From Pseudomonas sp. (lineage in GTDB: Bacteria; Pseudomonadota; Gammaproteobacteria; Pseudomonadales; Pseudomonadaceae), in NCBI RefSeq assembly GCF_028293835.1, contig NZ_JAQGNX010000086.1, forward strand, positions 81,888 through 145,887: a stretch of DNA of 64,000 bases, given 5' to 3'. The notes under the pieces are model-generated. The model had not been told where the DNA came from. It made no database searches and saw only the letters and a list, made by a program, of their open reading frames with translations. Shown in pieces: positions 29,098 to 38,209 of the stretch. The position numbers were made by a program, and so were the translations under genes. Within the stretch, counting starts at the first letter, position 1; every line of letters begins with the position of its first letter.

Positions 29098-29787
29098 TTA
29101 CCTGTTGATAAAATCCACCACCGTATCCGCCACCCCATCCAACACCGCCGCATCGCTCACGCCCAATGATTTCAGCGGCTTCAAATCATGATTGGCCGTT
29201 GGCACCCATTGAATCTCGATTGCTGTCGACAATTCATACTTCTCGACGGTCTGCCTATTACCTAACGTGTCCCTTTCCCCCTGCATAATCAGCGTCGGTG
29301 TTTGCAACGCGGCCAGGTGCGCGGTCCGAGGTTTTTCCGGTTTTCCCACGGCATAGAACGGGTAGCCCAAACAGACCAATCCATCCACGCCCAATTCATC
29401 GGCCAGCAAACTGGCCATCCGCCCCCCCATGGACTTGCCACCAATGGCTAAACGCCCAGCGACGTGGGGTCGCAGCTGCGCGTACACCTGTCGCCAACAA
29501 TCGAGCAACTGGACTTGCGGATTGGGCGGGCGTTTGCGGCCATCGATTCGTCGCTGGGCCATGTAGACAAATTCGAAGCGCAATACGTTAACGCCACGGG
29601 CAGCAAGGCGCTCAGCCATGCCGTTCATGAAATCACTGTCCATGGGCGCCCCTGCGCCGTGGGCCATGATCAGGGTCGGCGCAGGCCCATCATCGCGCTG
29701 TTCCGCCGAACTCCATAACCAGCCATTGCCGCGCGCCAGCTGCACACATTGATCCTCGTCAATACCGGCCCTTTGCCCATTGTTCAT
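29098..29787 (-). CDS. alpha/beta-fold hydrolase (KANL3/Tex30-like, dienelactone-hydrolase related)
   Basis: A 229-residue protein. The oxyanion region LIMAHGAGAPMDSDFM lies near residues 39-54, the nucleophile elbow GGKSMGGRMAS near 117-127 (Ser in GKSMG), an Asp-bearing turn MQGERDTLG near 173, and the catalytic His in TANHDLKPL near 197. This matches the small bacterial family related to human Tex30/KANL3. The substrate is unknown. It is divergent from the first cbb3 operon with a 111-base gap. Confidence 0.87.
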   Translation of the reverse strand: MNNGQRAGIDEDQCVQLARGNGWLWSSAEQRDDGPAPTLIMAHGAGAPMDSDFMNGMAERLAARGVNVLRFEFVYMAQRRIDGRKRPPNPQVQLLDCWRQVYAQLRPHVAGRLAIGGKSMGGRMASLLADELGVDGLVCLGYPFYAVGKPEKPRTAHLAALQTPTLIMQGERDTLGNRQTVEKYELSTAIEIQWVPTANHDLKPLKSLGVSDAAVLDGVADTVVDFINR

Positions 29788-29898
29788 GCTTGCCTCGCTG
29801 TTGATCAGTCTGATAACTCGGCGCTATGACCCGGAGTCTGCCCCGGATCTCTGTTACGCCGCGCTGTTACGGAACGGGCAAAATAGGAACACACCTAA

Positions 29899-31323
29899 AT
29901 GAACACAACCAACAGTACCGCCTACAACTATCAGGTGGTCCGCCAATTCGCCATTATGACGGTGGTATGGGGGATCGTCGGCATGGGGCTCGGTGTTTTT
30001 ATCGCCGCGCAATTGGTTTGGCCCGAACTCAACTTCGACTTACCGTGGACTACCTTCGGCCGGCTGCGCCCGCTGCACACCAATGCGGTGATCTTCGCAT
30101 TTGGCGGCTGCGCGCTGTTCGCCAGTTCCTACTATTCGGTGCAGCGCACCTGCCAAACCCGGCTGTTTGCACCGAAACTCGCGGCGTTCACCTTTTGGGG
30201 CTGGCAACTGGTCATTGTGCTGGCCGCCATCTCCTTGCCGCTGGGCTATACCAGCTCCAAGGAATACGCTGAGCTGGAATGGCCGATTGATATTCTGATC
30301 ACCATTGTTTGGGTCGCGTACGCGGTGGTGTTTTTCGGCACGCTGAAGAAGCGCACCACCAAGCACATCTACGTCGGTAACTGGTTCTTTGGTGCGTTCA
30401 TTCTCACCGTGGCGATTTTGCACATCGTCAATAACCTCGAAGTGCCGATCAGTATGACCAAGTCCTACTCGATCTACTCCGGCGCGACCGACGCCATGGT
30501 GCAATGGTGGTACGGGCACAACGCGGTAGGCTTTTTCCTCACCGCAGGCTTTTTGGGGATGATGTACTACTTCGTTCCCAAGCAGGCTGAGCGTCCGGTG
30601 TACTCGTATCGGCTGTCCATCGTGCACTTTTGGGCACTGATCACCCTGTACATCTGGGCCGGTCCGCACCACCTGCACTACACCGCATTACCGGATTGGG
30701 CGCAGTCGTTGGGCATGGTGATGTCGCTGATTCTGCTGGCACCCAGCTGGGGCGGCATGATCAACGGCATGATGACCCTGTCGGGCGCCTGGCATAAATT
30801 GCGCAGCGATCCGATCCTGCGTTTCCTCGTGGTCTCCCTCGCGTTCTACGGCATGTCGACGTTCGAAGGTCCGATGATGGCGATCAAAACCGTCAACGCC
30901 CTTTCCCATTACACCGACTGGACCATCGGCCATGTTCACGCCGGGGCGCTGGGTTGGGTGGCGATGATTTCCATCGGCGCGCTTTACCACATGATCCCGA
31001 AAATCTTCGGCCGTCCGCAGATGCACAGCATGGGCTTGATCAATGCGCACTTCTGGCTGGCTACCATCGGCACGGTGTTGTACATCGCGTCGATGTGGGT
31101 CAACGGCATCGCCCAGGGCTTGATGTGGCGCGCCATCAATGAGGACGGCACGCTCACTTACTCGTTTGTAGAAACCTTGGTCGCCAGCCATCCCGGCTAC
31201 GTGGTGCGGCTGATCGGTGGCGCAATTTTCTTCAGCGGCATGCTGCTGATGGCCTACAACACATGGCGCACCGTGCGGGCCTCCGTGCCTGCCGAAGCCA
31301 TCGCCGCTGCGCAAATGGCCTGA
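29899..31323 (+). CDS. ccoN: cbb3-type cytochrome c oxidase subunit I (first operon)
   Basis: A 474-residue, twelve-helix subunit that holds haem b, haem b3 and CuB, where oxygen is reduced to water and protons are pumped. The His-rich blocks are seen: [36 protein letters not shown] and [17 protein letters not shown]. It opens an operon ccoN-ccoO-ccoP lacking ccoQ. By position it corresponds to the cco2 operon of P. aeruginosa, which lies just upstream of cco1, but that naming is from memory. It is about 85 percent identical by eye to the copy at 33395. Confidence 0.95.
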   Translation: MNTTNSTAYNYQVVRQFAIMTVVWGIVGMGLGVFIAAQLVWPELNFDLPWTTFGRLRPLHTNAVIFAFGGCALFASSYYSVQRTCQTRLFAPKLAAFTFWGWQLVIVLAAISLPLGYTSSKEYAELEWPIDILITIVWVAYAVVFFGTLKKRTTKHIYVGNWFFGAFILTVAILHIVNNLEVPISMTKSYSIYSGATDAMVQWWYGHNAVGFFLTAGFLGMMYYFVPKQAERPVYSYRLSIVHFWALITLYIWAGPHHLHYTALPDWAQSLGMVMSLILLAPSWGGMINGMMTLSGAWHKLRSDPILRFLVVSLAFYGMSTFEGPMMAIKTVNALSHYTDWTIGHVHAGALGWVAMISIGALYHMIPKIFGRPQMHSMGLINAHFWLATIGTVLYIASMWVNGIAQGLMWRAINEDGTLTYSFVETLVASHPGYVVRLIGGAIFFSGMLLMAYNTWRTVRASVPAEAIAAAQMA

Positions 31324-31333
31324 GGAGCTCGCC

Positions 31334-31942
31334 ATGAAACACGAAGTAATCGAGAAAAACGTTGGCTTGTTAATGCTGTTGATGGTCCTTGCGGTGAGCA
31401 TCGGTGGTCTGACGCAAATCGTGCCACTGTTCTTTCAGGACGTGACCAACAAGCCAGTCGAGGGCATGAAGCCTTACACCGCGCTGGAGCTGGAAGGGCG
31501 TGACATCTATATCGCCAACGGTTGTGTCGGCTGCCACTCGCAGATGATTCGACCATTTCGCGCTGAAACCGAGCGCTATGGGCACTACTCGGTAGCCGGT
31601 GAAAGCGTGTGGGATCACCCGTTCCTGTGGGGTTCCAAGCGCACCGGACCGGACTTGGCACGAGTCGGCGCGCGCTACTCGGACGACTGGCACCGCGCGC
31701 ATTTATACAACCCGCGCAACGTCGTGCCCGAGTCGAAAATGCCGGCCTATCCGTGGCTGGTCAATCAACCCCTCGACAGCAGCCACACCGAAACCAAGCT
31801 CAAGACCATGCGCAACTTTGGCGTGCCCTATACCGATGGCGACATCGCCGGGGCAGTTGCATCGCTCAAGGGCAAGACCGAAATGGACGCATTGGTTGCC
31901 TATCTGCAAGTGCTGGGCACTTCGATCAAGAGCAAGAGGTAA
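31334..31942 (+). CDS. ccoO: cbb3-type cytochrome c oxidase subunit II (first operon)
   Basis: A 202-residue membrane-anchored mono-haem cytochrome c. Helix about 10-35 ([21 protein letters not shown]) anchors it; the haem site is C64-VG-C67-H68 ([11 protein letters not shown]), and a later Met (ESKMPAYPW) serves as the axial ligand. It passes electrons to CcoN. GAGGAGC precedes its ATG, 10 bases after ccoN. Its stop codon is only 3 bases from the ccoP start, so no ccoQ fits between them. Confidence 0.95.
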   Translation: MKHEVIEKNVGLLMLLMVLAVSIGGLTQIVPLFFQDVTNKPVEGMKPYTALELEGRDIYIANGCVGCHSQMIRPFRAETERYGHYSVAGESVWDHPFLWGSKRTGPDLARVGARYSDDWHRAHLYNPRNVVPESKMPAYPWLVNQPLDSSHTETKLKTMRNFGVPYTDGDIAGAVASLKGKTEMDALVAYLQVLGTSIKSKR

Positions 31943-31945
31943 GCC

Positions 31946-32896
31946 ATGACAACCTTTTGGAGCACCTACATCTGTGTGTTGACCATTGGCACGCTGATCG
32001 CCCTCACCTGGTTGCTGATCGGCACCCGCAAGGGCGAAACCAAGGGCAGCACCGATCAAACCATGGGCCACAGCTTCGACGGCATCGAGGAGTACGACAA
32101 CCCGCTGCCGCAGTGGTGGTTCGTATTGTTCGCCGGGACGATTGTGTTCGCGGTCGGCTACCTGATCCTTTATCCCGGTCTGGGTAACTGGAAAGGCATC
32201 CTGCCCGGTTACGAAAACGGTTGGACCGGGGTCAATGAATGGCAGAAGGAGATGGACAAGGCCGACGCTAAATTCGGACCGATCTTCGCCAGGTTCGCCG
32301 CCATGCCCGTTGAGGAAGTGGCCAAGGATGCGCAGGCATTGAAAATGGGCGGACGTCTGTTTGCCTCCAACTGCTCGGTGTGTCACGGCTCGGATGCCAA
32401 GGGCGCGTACGGCTTCCCGAACTTGACCGACACTATCTGGCGCTGGGGCGGCAGTGCCGACACCATCAAGACCACCATCATGGGCGGGCGCATTGCGACG
32501 ATGCCTGCCTGGGGACCCGTTCTTGGGGAAGAGGGCGTGAAAAACGTTGCAGCGTACGTGCGTCACGGACTGGCTGGTCTACCTCGCTCGGCCGACGATA
32601 CCGCCGACCTTCAAGCCGGCCAGCAAACATTCAATACCACCTGCGCCGCCTGTCATGGCTCCACTGGGCAAGGCACCCAGGCCATGGGCGCGCCTGACCT
32701 GACGCAACCGGCTGGTTTCATCTACGGCAGCAGCCTGGCGCAATTGCAGCAAACCATTCGTTATGGACGTCAGGGGCACATGCCTGCGCAAACCGACCTG
32801 TTGGGGAACGACAAAGTGCAATTGTTAGCAGCCTATGTTTATAGCTTGTCGCAACAGACTCCTGAAGCAAGTGATCAAACCGCTCAAGTGAAATAA
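31946..32896 (+). CDS. ccoP: cbb3-type cytochrome c oxidase subunit III, dihaem (first operon)
   Basis: A 316-residue subunit with two N-terminal membrane helices (about 5-25 and 57-76) and two periplasmic haem c sites, C143-SV-C146-H147 and C233-AA-C236-H237. It brings electrons from soluble cytochromes to CcoO. It is nine residues shorter than the copy at 35639, mainly because the segment after PGY lacks the [12 protein letters not shown] insertion. A strong terminator follows, closing the operon. Confidence 0.95.
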   Translation: MTTFWSTYICVLTIGTLIALTWLLIGTRKGETKGSTDQTMGHSFDGIEEYDNPLPQWWFVLFAGTIVFAVGYLILYPGLGNWKGILPGYENGWTGVNEWQKEMDKADAKFGPIFARFAAMPVEEVAKDAQALKMGGRLFASNCSVCHGSDAKGAYGFPNLTDTIWRWGGSADTIKTTIMGGRIATMPAWGPVLGEEGVKNVAAYVRHGLAGLPRSADDTADLQAGQQTFNTTCAACHGSTGQGTQAMGAPDLTQPAGFIYGSSLAQLQQTIRYGRQGHMPAQTDLLGNDKVQLLAAYVYSLSQQTPEASDQTAQVK

Positions 32897-32931
32897 CGAT
32901 TCAGCAGTGAATTACCCTATGCAGCGTTATC

Positions 32932-32969
32932 GCTGCCACTTCAGGGACAGGAGTGGCAGCTTATTTTTT
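32932..32969 (+). terminator. Rho-independent terminator of the first cco operon
   Basis: GCTGCCACT...AGTGGCAGC with an 11-base loop, followed by TTATTTTTT, 35 bases after the ccoP stop codon. Confidence 0.88.
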
Positions 32970-33394
32970 CCGCGACCTAGTGTCGCACCTATTATGGGTA
33001 CACCTTCCCACCCTAGACATTCCAGACTAAGCTCCTCCGCACAGTGGACGACCCGATTGTAAGCCGCCCGTAACGTGACACGGATGTGCAATGCAGATAG
33101 TCAAGATTGCACGCAAACGCCCTATCCAACGGTCCTTGGCCGCTGAAACTGGTATGAGCGTGTAGTTTGGCTTGCAGCGCACTACATATCACCCGCAGGG
33201 AAGCGTTACATGGTATGTCTGCCTGAGCCTTTCCTCAGGGTGCCAAACGGCCCTCTGAGCAGGCTGGAAAGGCCGCAGAATCAGCTTCAGGGAGCAATTG
33301 CAAAGCGTTGACCGCGTTGCAATGGATACCTGCTTTCTCCATACTTGCGACCGCTTTTTATTCCAAAAAAATACTCCAACCGTGGAACCTTAGA
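32970..33394. other. intergenic region between the two cbb3 operons
   Basis: No gene is supported. It should carry the promoter and leader of the second operon. No Anr/Fnr box of the form TTGAT-N4-ATCAA is seen, which agrees with the known constitutive character of cco1 in P. aeruginosa. An inverted pair ATTGCAA (33297-33303) and TTGCAAT (33317-33323) with a 13-base spacer lies about 70 bases before the ccoN start. Confidence 0.45.
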
Positions 33395-34837
33395 ATGAGC
33401 ACAGCAATCAGTCCGACTGCTTATAACTATAAGGTAGTCCGCCAGTTCGCCATTATGACGGTGGTCTGGGGGATCCTTGGCATGGGTCTTGGTGTCTTTA
33501 TCGCCTCGCAGCTTGTATGGCCCGATCTGAATCTGGGTTTGCCGTGGACGACTTTCGGACGCTTACGCCCCTTGCACACAAACCTGGTGATCTTCGCCTT
33601 TGGTGGTTGTGCACTATTTGCCACTTCTTATTACGTCGTGCAGCGTACCTGCCAAACGCGTCTTATTTCCGACGGCATGGCGGCCTTCCATTTTTGGGGA
33701 TGGCAAGCGGTCATTGTCGGCGCAATTATTACGTTGCCGCTGGGTTATACGACAACTAAGGAATATGCCGAACTGGAATGGCCTCTTGCCATTTTGCTGG
33801 CCATCGTCTGGGTCACCTACGGTGCGGTGTTCTTCGGAACCATCGTCAAGCGCAAGACCAAACACATTTACGTCGGCAACTGGTTCTACGGCGCGTTTAT
33901 TGTGGTAACGGCGATGCTGCACATCGTCAACCACGCGTCGCTGCCGGTGTCGTTCTTCAAGTCTTATTCGGCTTACGCGGGTGCAACTGACGCCATGATC
34001 CAATGGTGGTACGGCCACAACGCAGTAGGTTTCTTCCTGACCACCGGCTTTCTGGGGATGATGTACTACTTCGTTCCCAAGCAGGCCGAGCGCCCGATCT
34101 ACTCGTATCGCCTGTCCATCGTGCACTTCTGGGCGCTGATCACCCTGTACATCTGGGCCGGCCCGCACCACTTGCACTACACCGCGCTGCCCGACTGGGC
34201 TCAGTCGCTGGGTATGGCGATGTCGATCATTCTCCTGGCACCTAGCTGGGGTGGGATGATCAACGGGATGATGACCTTGTCGGGGGCGTGGCACAAACTG
34301 CGCACGGACCCGATCCTGCGCTTCCTGGTGGTCTCCCTGGCGTTCTACGGCATGTCGACGTTCGAAGGCCCGATGATGGCCATCAAGACGGTTAACTCGC
34401 TGTCCCACTACACAGACTGGACCATCGGCCACGTACACGCCGGCGCATTGGGCTGGGTGGCGATGATTTCCATCGGTGCGCTGTACCATATGATTCCGAA
34501 AATCTTCGGCCGTCCGCAGATGCACAGTGTCGGCCTGATCAACACGCACTTCTGGCTGGCAACCATCGGTACCGTCTTGTACATCGCTTCGATGTGGGTC
34601 AACGGCATCACCCAAGGGCTGATGTGGCGTGCAATCAACGACGACGGCACCCTCACCTACTCGTTCGTCGAAGCGTTGCAAGCGAGCCACCCGGGCTACA
34701 TCGTGCGCGCCATTGGTGGCGCTTTCTTCGCCAGCGGCATGCTGTTCATGGCGTACAACGTGTTCCGCACCGTACGCGCCTCGGACCCGGTTGAAGCTGA
34801 AGCCGCGGCTCAGATCGCTGTTGTTGGAGCTCACTGA
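33395..34837 (+). CDS. ccoN: cbb3-type cytochrome c oxidase subunit I (second operon)
   Basis: A 480-residue catalytic subunit. The ATG at 33395 ([18 protein letters not shown]) matches the length of the first copy; the frame runs open to 33308 without family similarity. The metal-binding His blocks ([43 protein letters not shown]) are intact. It starts a complete ccoN-ccoO-ccoQ-ccoP operon, and its stop overlaps the ccoO start (TGATG). The two operons are clear duplicates; subunits probably mix, as known in P. aeruginosa. Confidence 0.96.
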   Translation: MSTAISPTAYNYKVVRQFAIMTVVWGILGMGLGVFIASQLVWPDLNLGLPWTTFGRLRPLHTNLVIFAFGGCALFATSYYVVQRTCQTRLISDGMAAFHFWGWQAVIVGAIITLPLGYTTTKEYAELEWPLAILLAIVWVTYGAVFFGTIVKRKTKHIYVGNWFYGAFIVVTAMLHIVNHASLPVSFFKSYSAYAGATDAMIQWWYGHNAVGFFLTTGFLGMMYYFVPKQAERPIYSYRLSIVHFWALITLYIWAGPHHLHYTALPDWAQSLGMAMSIILLAPSWGGMINGMMTLSGAWHKLRTDPILRFLVVSLAFYGMSTFEGPMMAIKTVNSLSHYTDWTIGHVHAGALGWVAMISIGALYHMIPKIFGRPQMHSVGLINTHFWLATIGTVLYIASMWVNGITQGLMWRAINDDGTLTYSFVEALQASHPGYIVRAIGGAFFASGMLFMAYNVFRTVRASDPVEAEAAAQIAVVGAH

Positions 34838-35445
34838 TGAGACACGAAGTACTCGAGAAGAACATCGGCCTGCTGGCCTTCTTCATGGTCATCGCCGTCA
34901 GCATCGGCGGCTTGACCCAGATCGTTCCGCTGTTCTTCCAGGACGTCACCAACAAGCCGGTCGAGGGCATGAAGCCACGTCCGGCGCTGGAACTCGAAGG
35001 CCGTGACGTGTTCATCGCCAACGGCTGTGTCGGCTGCCACTCGCAGATGATTCGCCCATTCCGTGCTGAAACCGAACGCTACGGTCACTATTCAGTGGCC
35101 GGTGAAAGCGTCTGGGATCACCCGTTCCTGTGGGGTTCCAAGCGCACCGGTCCAGACCTGGCCCGTGTTGGCGGTCGTTACTCTGACGACTGGCACCGCG
35201 CCCACTTGTACAACCCGCGCAACGTCGTGCCTGAATCGAAAATGCCAGCCTACCCGTTCCTGGTAGAAAACAAGCTCGATGGCAAAGACACCGGGAAGAA
35301 AATGGAAGTCTTGCGCACGCTTGGCGTTCCCTACACCGACGAAGACATTGCCGGTGCAAGCGCTGCCGTGAAAGGCAAAACCGAAATGGATGCATTGGTC
35401 GCCTACCTTCAGGGCCTTGGCACCATCATCAAAAGCAAACGGTGA
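34837..35445 (+). CDS. ccoO: cbb3-type cytochrome c oxidase subunit II (second operon)
   Basis: A 202-residue mono-haem membrane cytochrome. The haem site [11 protein letters not shown] is at residues 64-74, as in the first copy, and the anchor helix ([20 protein letters not shown]) is at 9-28. Translation is probably coupled to ccoN because the start codon overlaps the ccoN stop by one base. It differs from the first copy mostly in the loop near residues 148-165 ([17 protein letters not shown]). Confidence 0.96.
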   Translation: MRHEVLEKNIGLLAFFMVIAVSIGGLTQIVPLFFQDVTNKPVEGMKPRPALELEGRDVFIANGCVGCHSQMIRPFRAETERYGHYSVAGESVWDHPFLWGSKRTGPDLARVGGRYSDDWHRAHLYNPRNVVPESKMPAYPFLVENKLDGKDTGKKMEVLRTLGVPYTDEDIAGASAAVKGKTEMDALVAYLQGLGTIIKSKR

Positions 35446-35450
35446 TATTG

Positions 35451-35642
35451 ATGGATATCGGGATGATTCGAGGCCTTGGCACTGTCGTCGTGATGGTGGC
35501 GTTTATCGGTCTGGCACTGTGGGTATTCAGCGGGCGACGCAAGTCCGAGTTCGACGAGGCAACCATGCTGCCTTTCGCGGATGATCCCGAAGCCGTCAAG
35601 CACGTCGAGCAAGAACGCGCGTCTAGGAGCAACAAAGAATGA
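35451..35642 (+). CDS. ccoQ: cbb3-type cytochrome c oxidase subunit IV
   Basis: A 63-residue single-helix subunit ([20 protein letters not shown] is the start; helix about 8-27), which stabilises the oxidase complex. The ATG at 35451 is preferred over GTG 35442 because family members begin MDIG. The tail [19 protein letters not shown] is typical. It overlaps ccoP by four bases (ATGA), so the pair is translationally coupled. There is no equivalent in the first operon. Confidence 0.92.
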   Translation: MDIGMIRGLGTVVVMVAFIGLALWVFSGRRKSEFDEATMLPFADDPEAVKHVEQERASRSNKE

Positions 35643-36616
35643 CTACTTTCTGGAGTCTGTACGTCACAGTCCTCAGTTTGGGCACCATTTTCGCCCTGAC
35701 CTGGCTGCTGTTGTCGACCCGCAAGGGCCAACGCAGTGAATCCACGGAAGAAACAGTGGGCCATTCCTTCGACGGTATCGAGGAATACGACAACCCACTG
35801 CCGAAATGGTGGTTCATGCTGTTCATCGGCACCATTATTTTTGCCTTGGGTTATCTGGCGCTGTACCCAGGCCTGGGCAACTGGAAAGGTTTGCTGCCGG
35901 GCTATGGTTACCTGGATAACGACAAGAAAACCGAGTTTGCCAATGGCCAGACCGGTTGGACAGGCGTTCACGAATGGGAAAAGGAAATGGCTAAATCGGA
36001 CGCTCGATTTGGTCCGATCTTCGCAAAATTTGCGTCGATGCCCATTGAGGAAGTAGCCAAGGACCCCCAGGCCCTGAAGATGGGTGGTCGCCTGTTCGCC
36101 TCCAACTGTTCGGTTTGCCACGGCTCTGATGCCAAGGGCGCCTATGGCTTCCCTAACCTGACCGATGAAGACTGGCGTTGGGGCGGTGATCCGCAAACCA
36201 TCAAGACCACGATCATGGGTGGCCGTCATGCGGTCATGCCAGCGTGGGGAACGGTGATCGGCGATCAAGGCGTACGTGACGTTTCAGCCTACGTCATTAC
36301 CCAGCTGGACGGTCGCAAACTGCCTGCGGATGCGAATGCCGATCCCGTTGCGGGTCAAAAAGTCTTTGCCGCTAATTGCGTGGCCTGCCACGGCGCGGAA
36401 GGCAAAGGTACGCCGGCAATGGGCGCACCTAACCTGACCCATCCGGCAGCGTTCATTTACGGTTCGAGCTTTGCGCAACTGCAGCAAACCATCCGTTATG
36501 GCCGTCAGGGTCAGATGCCTGCGCAGGAACTGTTGCAAGGCAATGACAAGGTTCACTTGCTGGCCGCGTACGTTTACAGCCTTTCCCATGGAGAAAAGGC
36601 TGCTACTGCTGAGTAA
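35639..36616 (+). CDS. ccoP: cbb3-type cytochrome c oxidase subunit III, dihaem (second operon)
   Basis: A 325-residue subunit with membrane helices at about 5-25 and 57-76, and haem c sites C157-SV-C160-H161 and C247-VA-C250-H251. It carries the segment [14 protein letters not shown] near residues 93-106 that the first copy lacks. It is the last gene of the operon and is followed by a strong terminator. Confidence 0.96.
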   Translation: MTTFWSLYVTVLSLGTIFALTWLLLSTRKGQRSESTEETVGHSFDGIEEYDNPLPKWWFMLFIGTIIFALGYLALYPGLGNWKGLLPGYGYLDNDKKTEFANGQTGWTGVHEWEKEMAKSDARFGPIFAKFASMPIEEVAKDPQALKMGGRLFASNCSVCHGSDAKGAYGFPNLTDEDWRWGGDPQTIKTTIMGGRHAVMPAWGTVIGDQGVRDVSAYVITQLDGRKLPADANADPVAGQKVFAANCVACHGAEGKGTPAMGAPNLTHPAAFIYGSSFAQLQQTIRYGRQGQMPAQELLQGNDKVHLLAAYVYSLSHGEKAATAE

Positions 36617-36636
36617 GGTTTGAAGGCAACGCACAG

Positions 36637-36673
36637 CGGCCCCGCCAATGAATATTGACGGGGCCGTTTTTTT
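36637..36673 (+). terminator. Rho-independent terminator of the second cco operon
   Basis: CGGCCCCG...CGGGGCCG, a 14-base loop that can pair further (CCAAT/ATTG), then seven T. It ends 8 bases before the stop of the convergent phosphoesterase gene. Confidence 0.93.
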
Positions 36674-36680
36674 AAGTGTT

Positions 36681-37724
36681 TTACTGCGTCTTCAGCGTTG
36701 CGATGGGACGGCGAGCGCGCCAGTCGTTATTTTCCACAACGCTGACCGTCAACCAGGCGTTGTCCTCAGACAGGGTGGCGATCAGATAGCCACCCCTGAA
36801 CGCGGCGCTGCTCAAGTACACCGGGACTTTGCCAAAGGTACGAGACTCAGTCGTGTATTTTCCCAAGTGCGAGTGAAGATGACCCGCGAACACCGCCACC
36901 ACACCATAGCGCTCGATCATCTCCCTGAATCGATGGATCATCCGACTGTCACCTTTCCATTCGTTAGCGCTCCACCGGTTCGGCTTGTGCATGTTCAAAA
37001 TGATGATTTTGCCCTGCGCCCGTGCGGCTTGCAGGTCACGTTCAAGCCAGTCAAGCGCGTGGGTAATTTCATACTCGCGCTTGTTGAACAAGAACGGGTT
37101 ACCGGCGGTGAATTTGACCTCGTAAGTAGGCTCGTTATTTAACTGCACCCAATGTACGTTCCCCATAGTGCGCGAGTACGCCAGGCTTCCGTAGTAAGCC
37201 CTGCCAAATGTTGCATCCCTGGCGGCGAGGTCCATGCCGTCCACCTTGCCCCAGTAGCGATCGACAAAGTCGCTGACACTGCCGCCCGCACAGGCATTGA
37301 GCAGGCAATCGTTTACATTGTTGGCGTAATCATGATTGCCCAAACCGTAGTCATATTCGTCATTCAACAGTTTCGCCAGCGTCCCACTAACATAACTACG
37401 TTCGGAGGCATGCCCATAGGCGGTCATGTCGCCGTTGATCATCACCGGCACTGCTTTGCTGCCACCATGATGGTCGCGGAACTCCCGAATGCTGGTGTAT
37501 TGCGCTTCAATGAAGGCAGCCGAACGAGTGTTCCTGTCCGACGCTGTTTCTTCGCCGCCGTCATGGGACTTATCGGTCCAGGGGTATTGAGGATCTGACG
37601 CAAACACCATGTGGGTGGGCGTGTCGTCGGCGTACGCCAGAGGCAAAAATGTGGCACATAACAGCAGCGCCATACAAGCGGAGCGCCTGGTAGTCGAAGG
37701 TGAGTTGCTTGTTGAGTTGTGCAT
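36681..37724 (-). CDS. secreted calcineurin-like metallophosphoesterase
   Basis: A 347-residue protein with a signal peptide (about residues 1-32, SACMALLLCATFLPLAYA). The five metallophosphoesterase blocks are all visible: FASDPQYP (D), VMINGDMTAYG (GD), YGLGNHDYANN (GNHD), ILNMHKPN (H) and VFAGHLHSHLG (GHxH). They coordinate two metal ions. Family members act on nucleotides, phospholipids, sphingomyelin or DNA; the target is unknown. It lies between the cco operon and ccoG on the other strand. Confidence 0.87.
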   Translation of the reverse strand: MHNSTSNSPSTTRRSACMALLLCATFLPLAYADDTPTHMVFASDPQYPWTDKSHDGGEETASDRNTRSAAFIEAQYTSIREFRDHHGGSKAVPVMINGDMTAYGHASERSYVSGTLAKLLNDEYDYGLGNHDYANNVNDCLLNACAGGSVSDFVDRYWGKVDGMDLAARDATFGRAYYGSLAYSRTMGNVHWVQLNNEPTYEVKFTAGNPFLFNKREYEITHALDWLERDLQAARAQGKIIILNMHKPNRWSANEWKGDSRMIHRFREMIERYGVVAVFAGHLHSHLGKYTTESRTFGKVPVYLSSAAFRGGYLIATLSEDNAWLTVSVVENNDWRARRPIATLKTQ

Positions 37725-38209
37725 GGAAATCCTTTTCCTTTATTGCCCGAAAGTACGTTAAAAATGGCGTCATCCATTGACCCCGAAACAGTAAACCCAA
37801 GGCCGGCGACGCCGTCCAGCGACCTGATGGGTTCTTGATACTTTCATCCAGATCATACGGCCCAAGGGTGATTCTCTCGCACGTGAACGGCCAGTGGACC
37901 ACCAACACCGGTGCCGCATGTGGCGGTTTGAGGGCGCCTTAGCAAGCGTGATGGCGAACATGCGATATCAGACACAACAGCGCGAAACCGTGCGTACCTA
38001 AACCAACAGTTCCACCAAAACTGCCCATAATTCTTACATTCATTGATACAGGTCACCTACATGCACGTTCACATTCGCCCAACGCGGCCAAAGGTCGCAC
38101 ACTTGAGCTAGAGTCAAAGGCGTATCATTGGCGCCTTGGCGACACTTCTTTTTGACCCCGGCTGGCATGTACTGGCCGAGGCATTTTTCCACTGCCGTGG
38201 GACGCATTA
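37725..38209. other. intergenic region between the phosphoesterase and ccoG
   Basis: No convincing gene. Short frames on the minus strand (for example 37853-38056) have neither a ribosome site nor a recognisable product. The promoter of ccoG should lie here; the only notable site is the Fnr/Anr-like box at 38043. Confidence 0.4.
38043..38056 (+). promoter_or_regulatory. possible Anr/Fnr box upstream of ccoG
   Basis: TTGAT-ACAG-GTCAC matches the Anr consensus TTGAT-N4-(A/G)TCAA except for the last base. It lies 154 bases before the ccoG ATG. Anr control of ccoGHIS is known in P. aeruginosa; the site itself is a prediction. Confidence 0.5.

Noticed and set aside
29803..29818. TTGATCAGTCTGATAA as an Anr box for the first cco operon
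   Set aside because: Only the left half matches; the right half has two of five bases, so it is not listed as a site.
33614..34834. 406-residue open frame opposite ccoN of the second operon
   Set aside because: Antisense shadow of a highly conserved gene; no ribosome site or domain.
37853..38056. Small minus-strand gene in the gap before ccoG
   Set aside because: 67 residues, no ribosome site, no hydrophobic or domain pattern.
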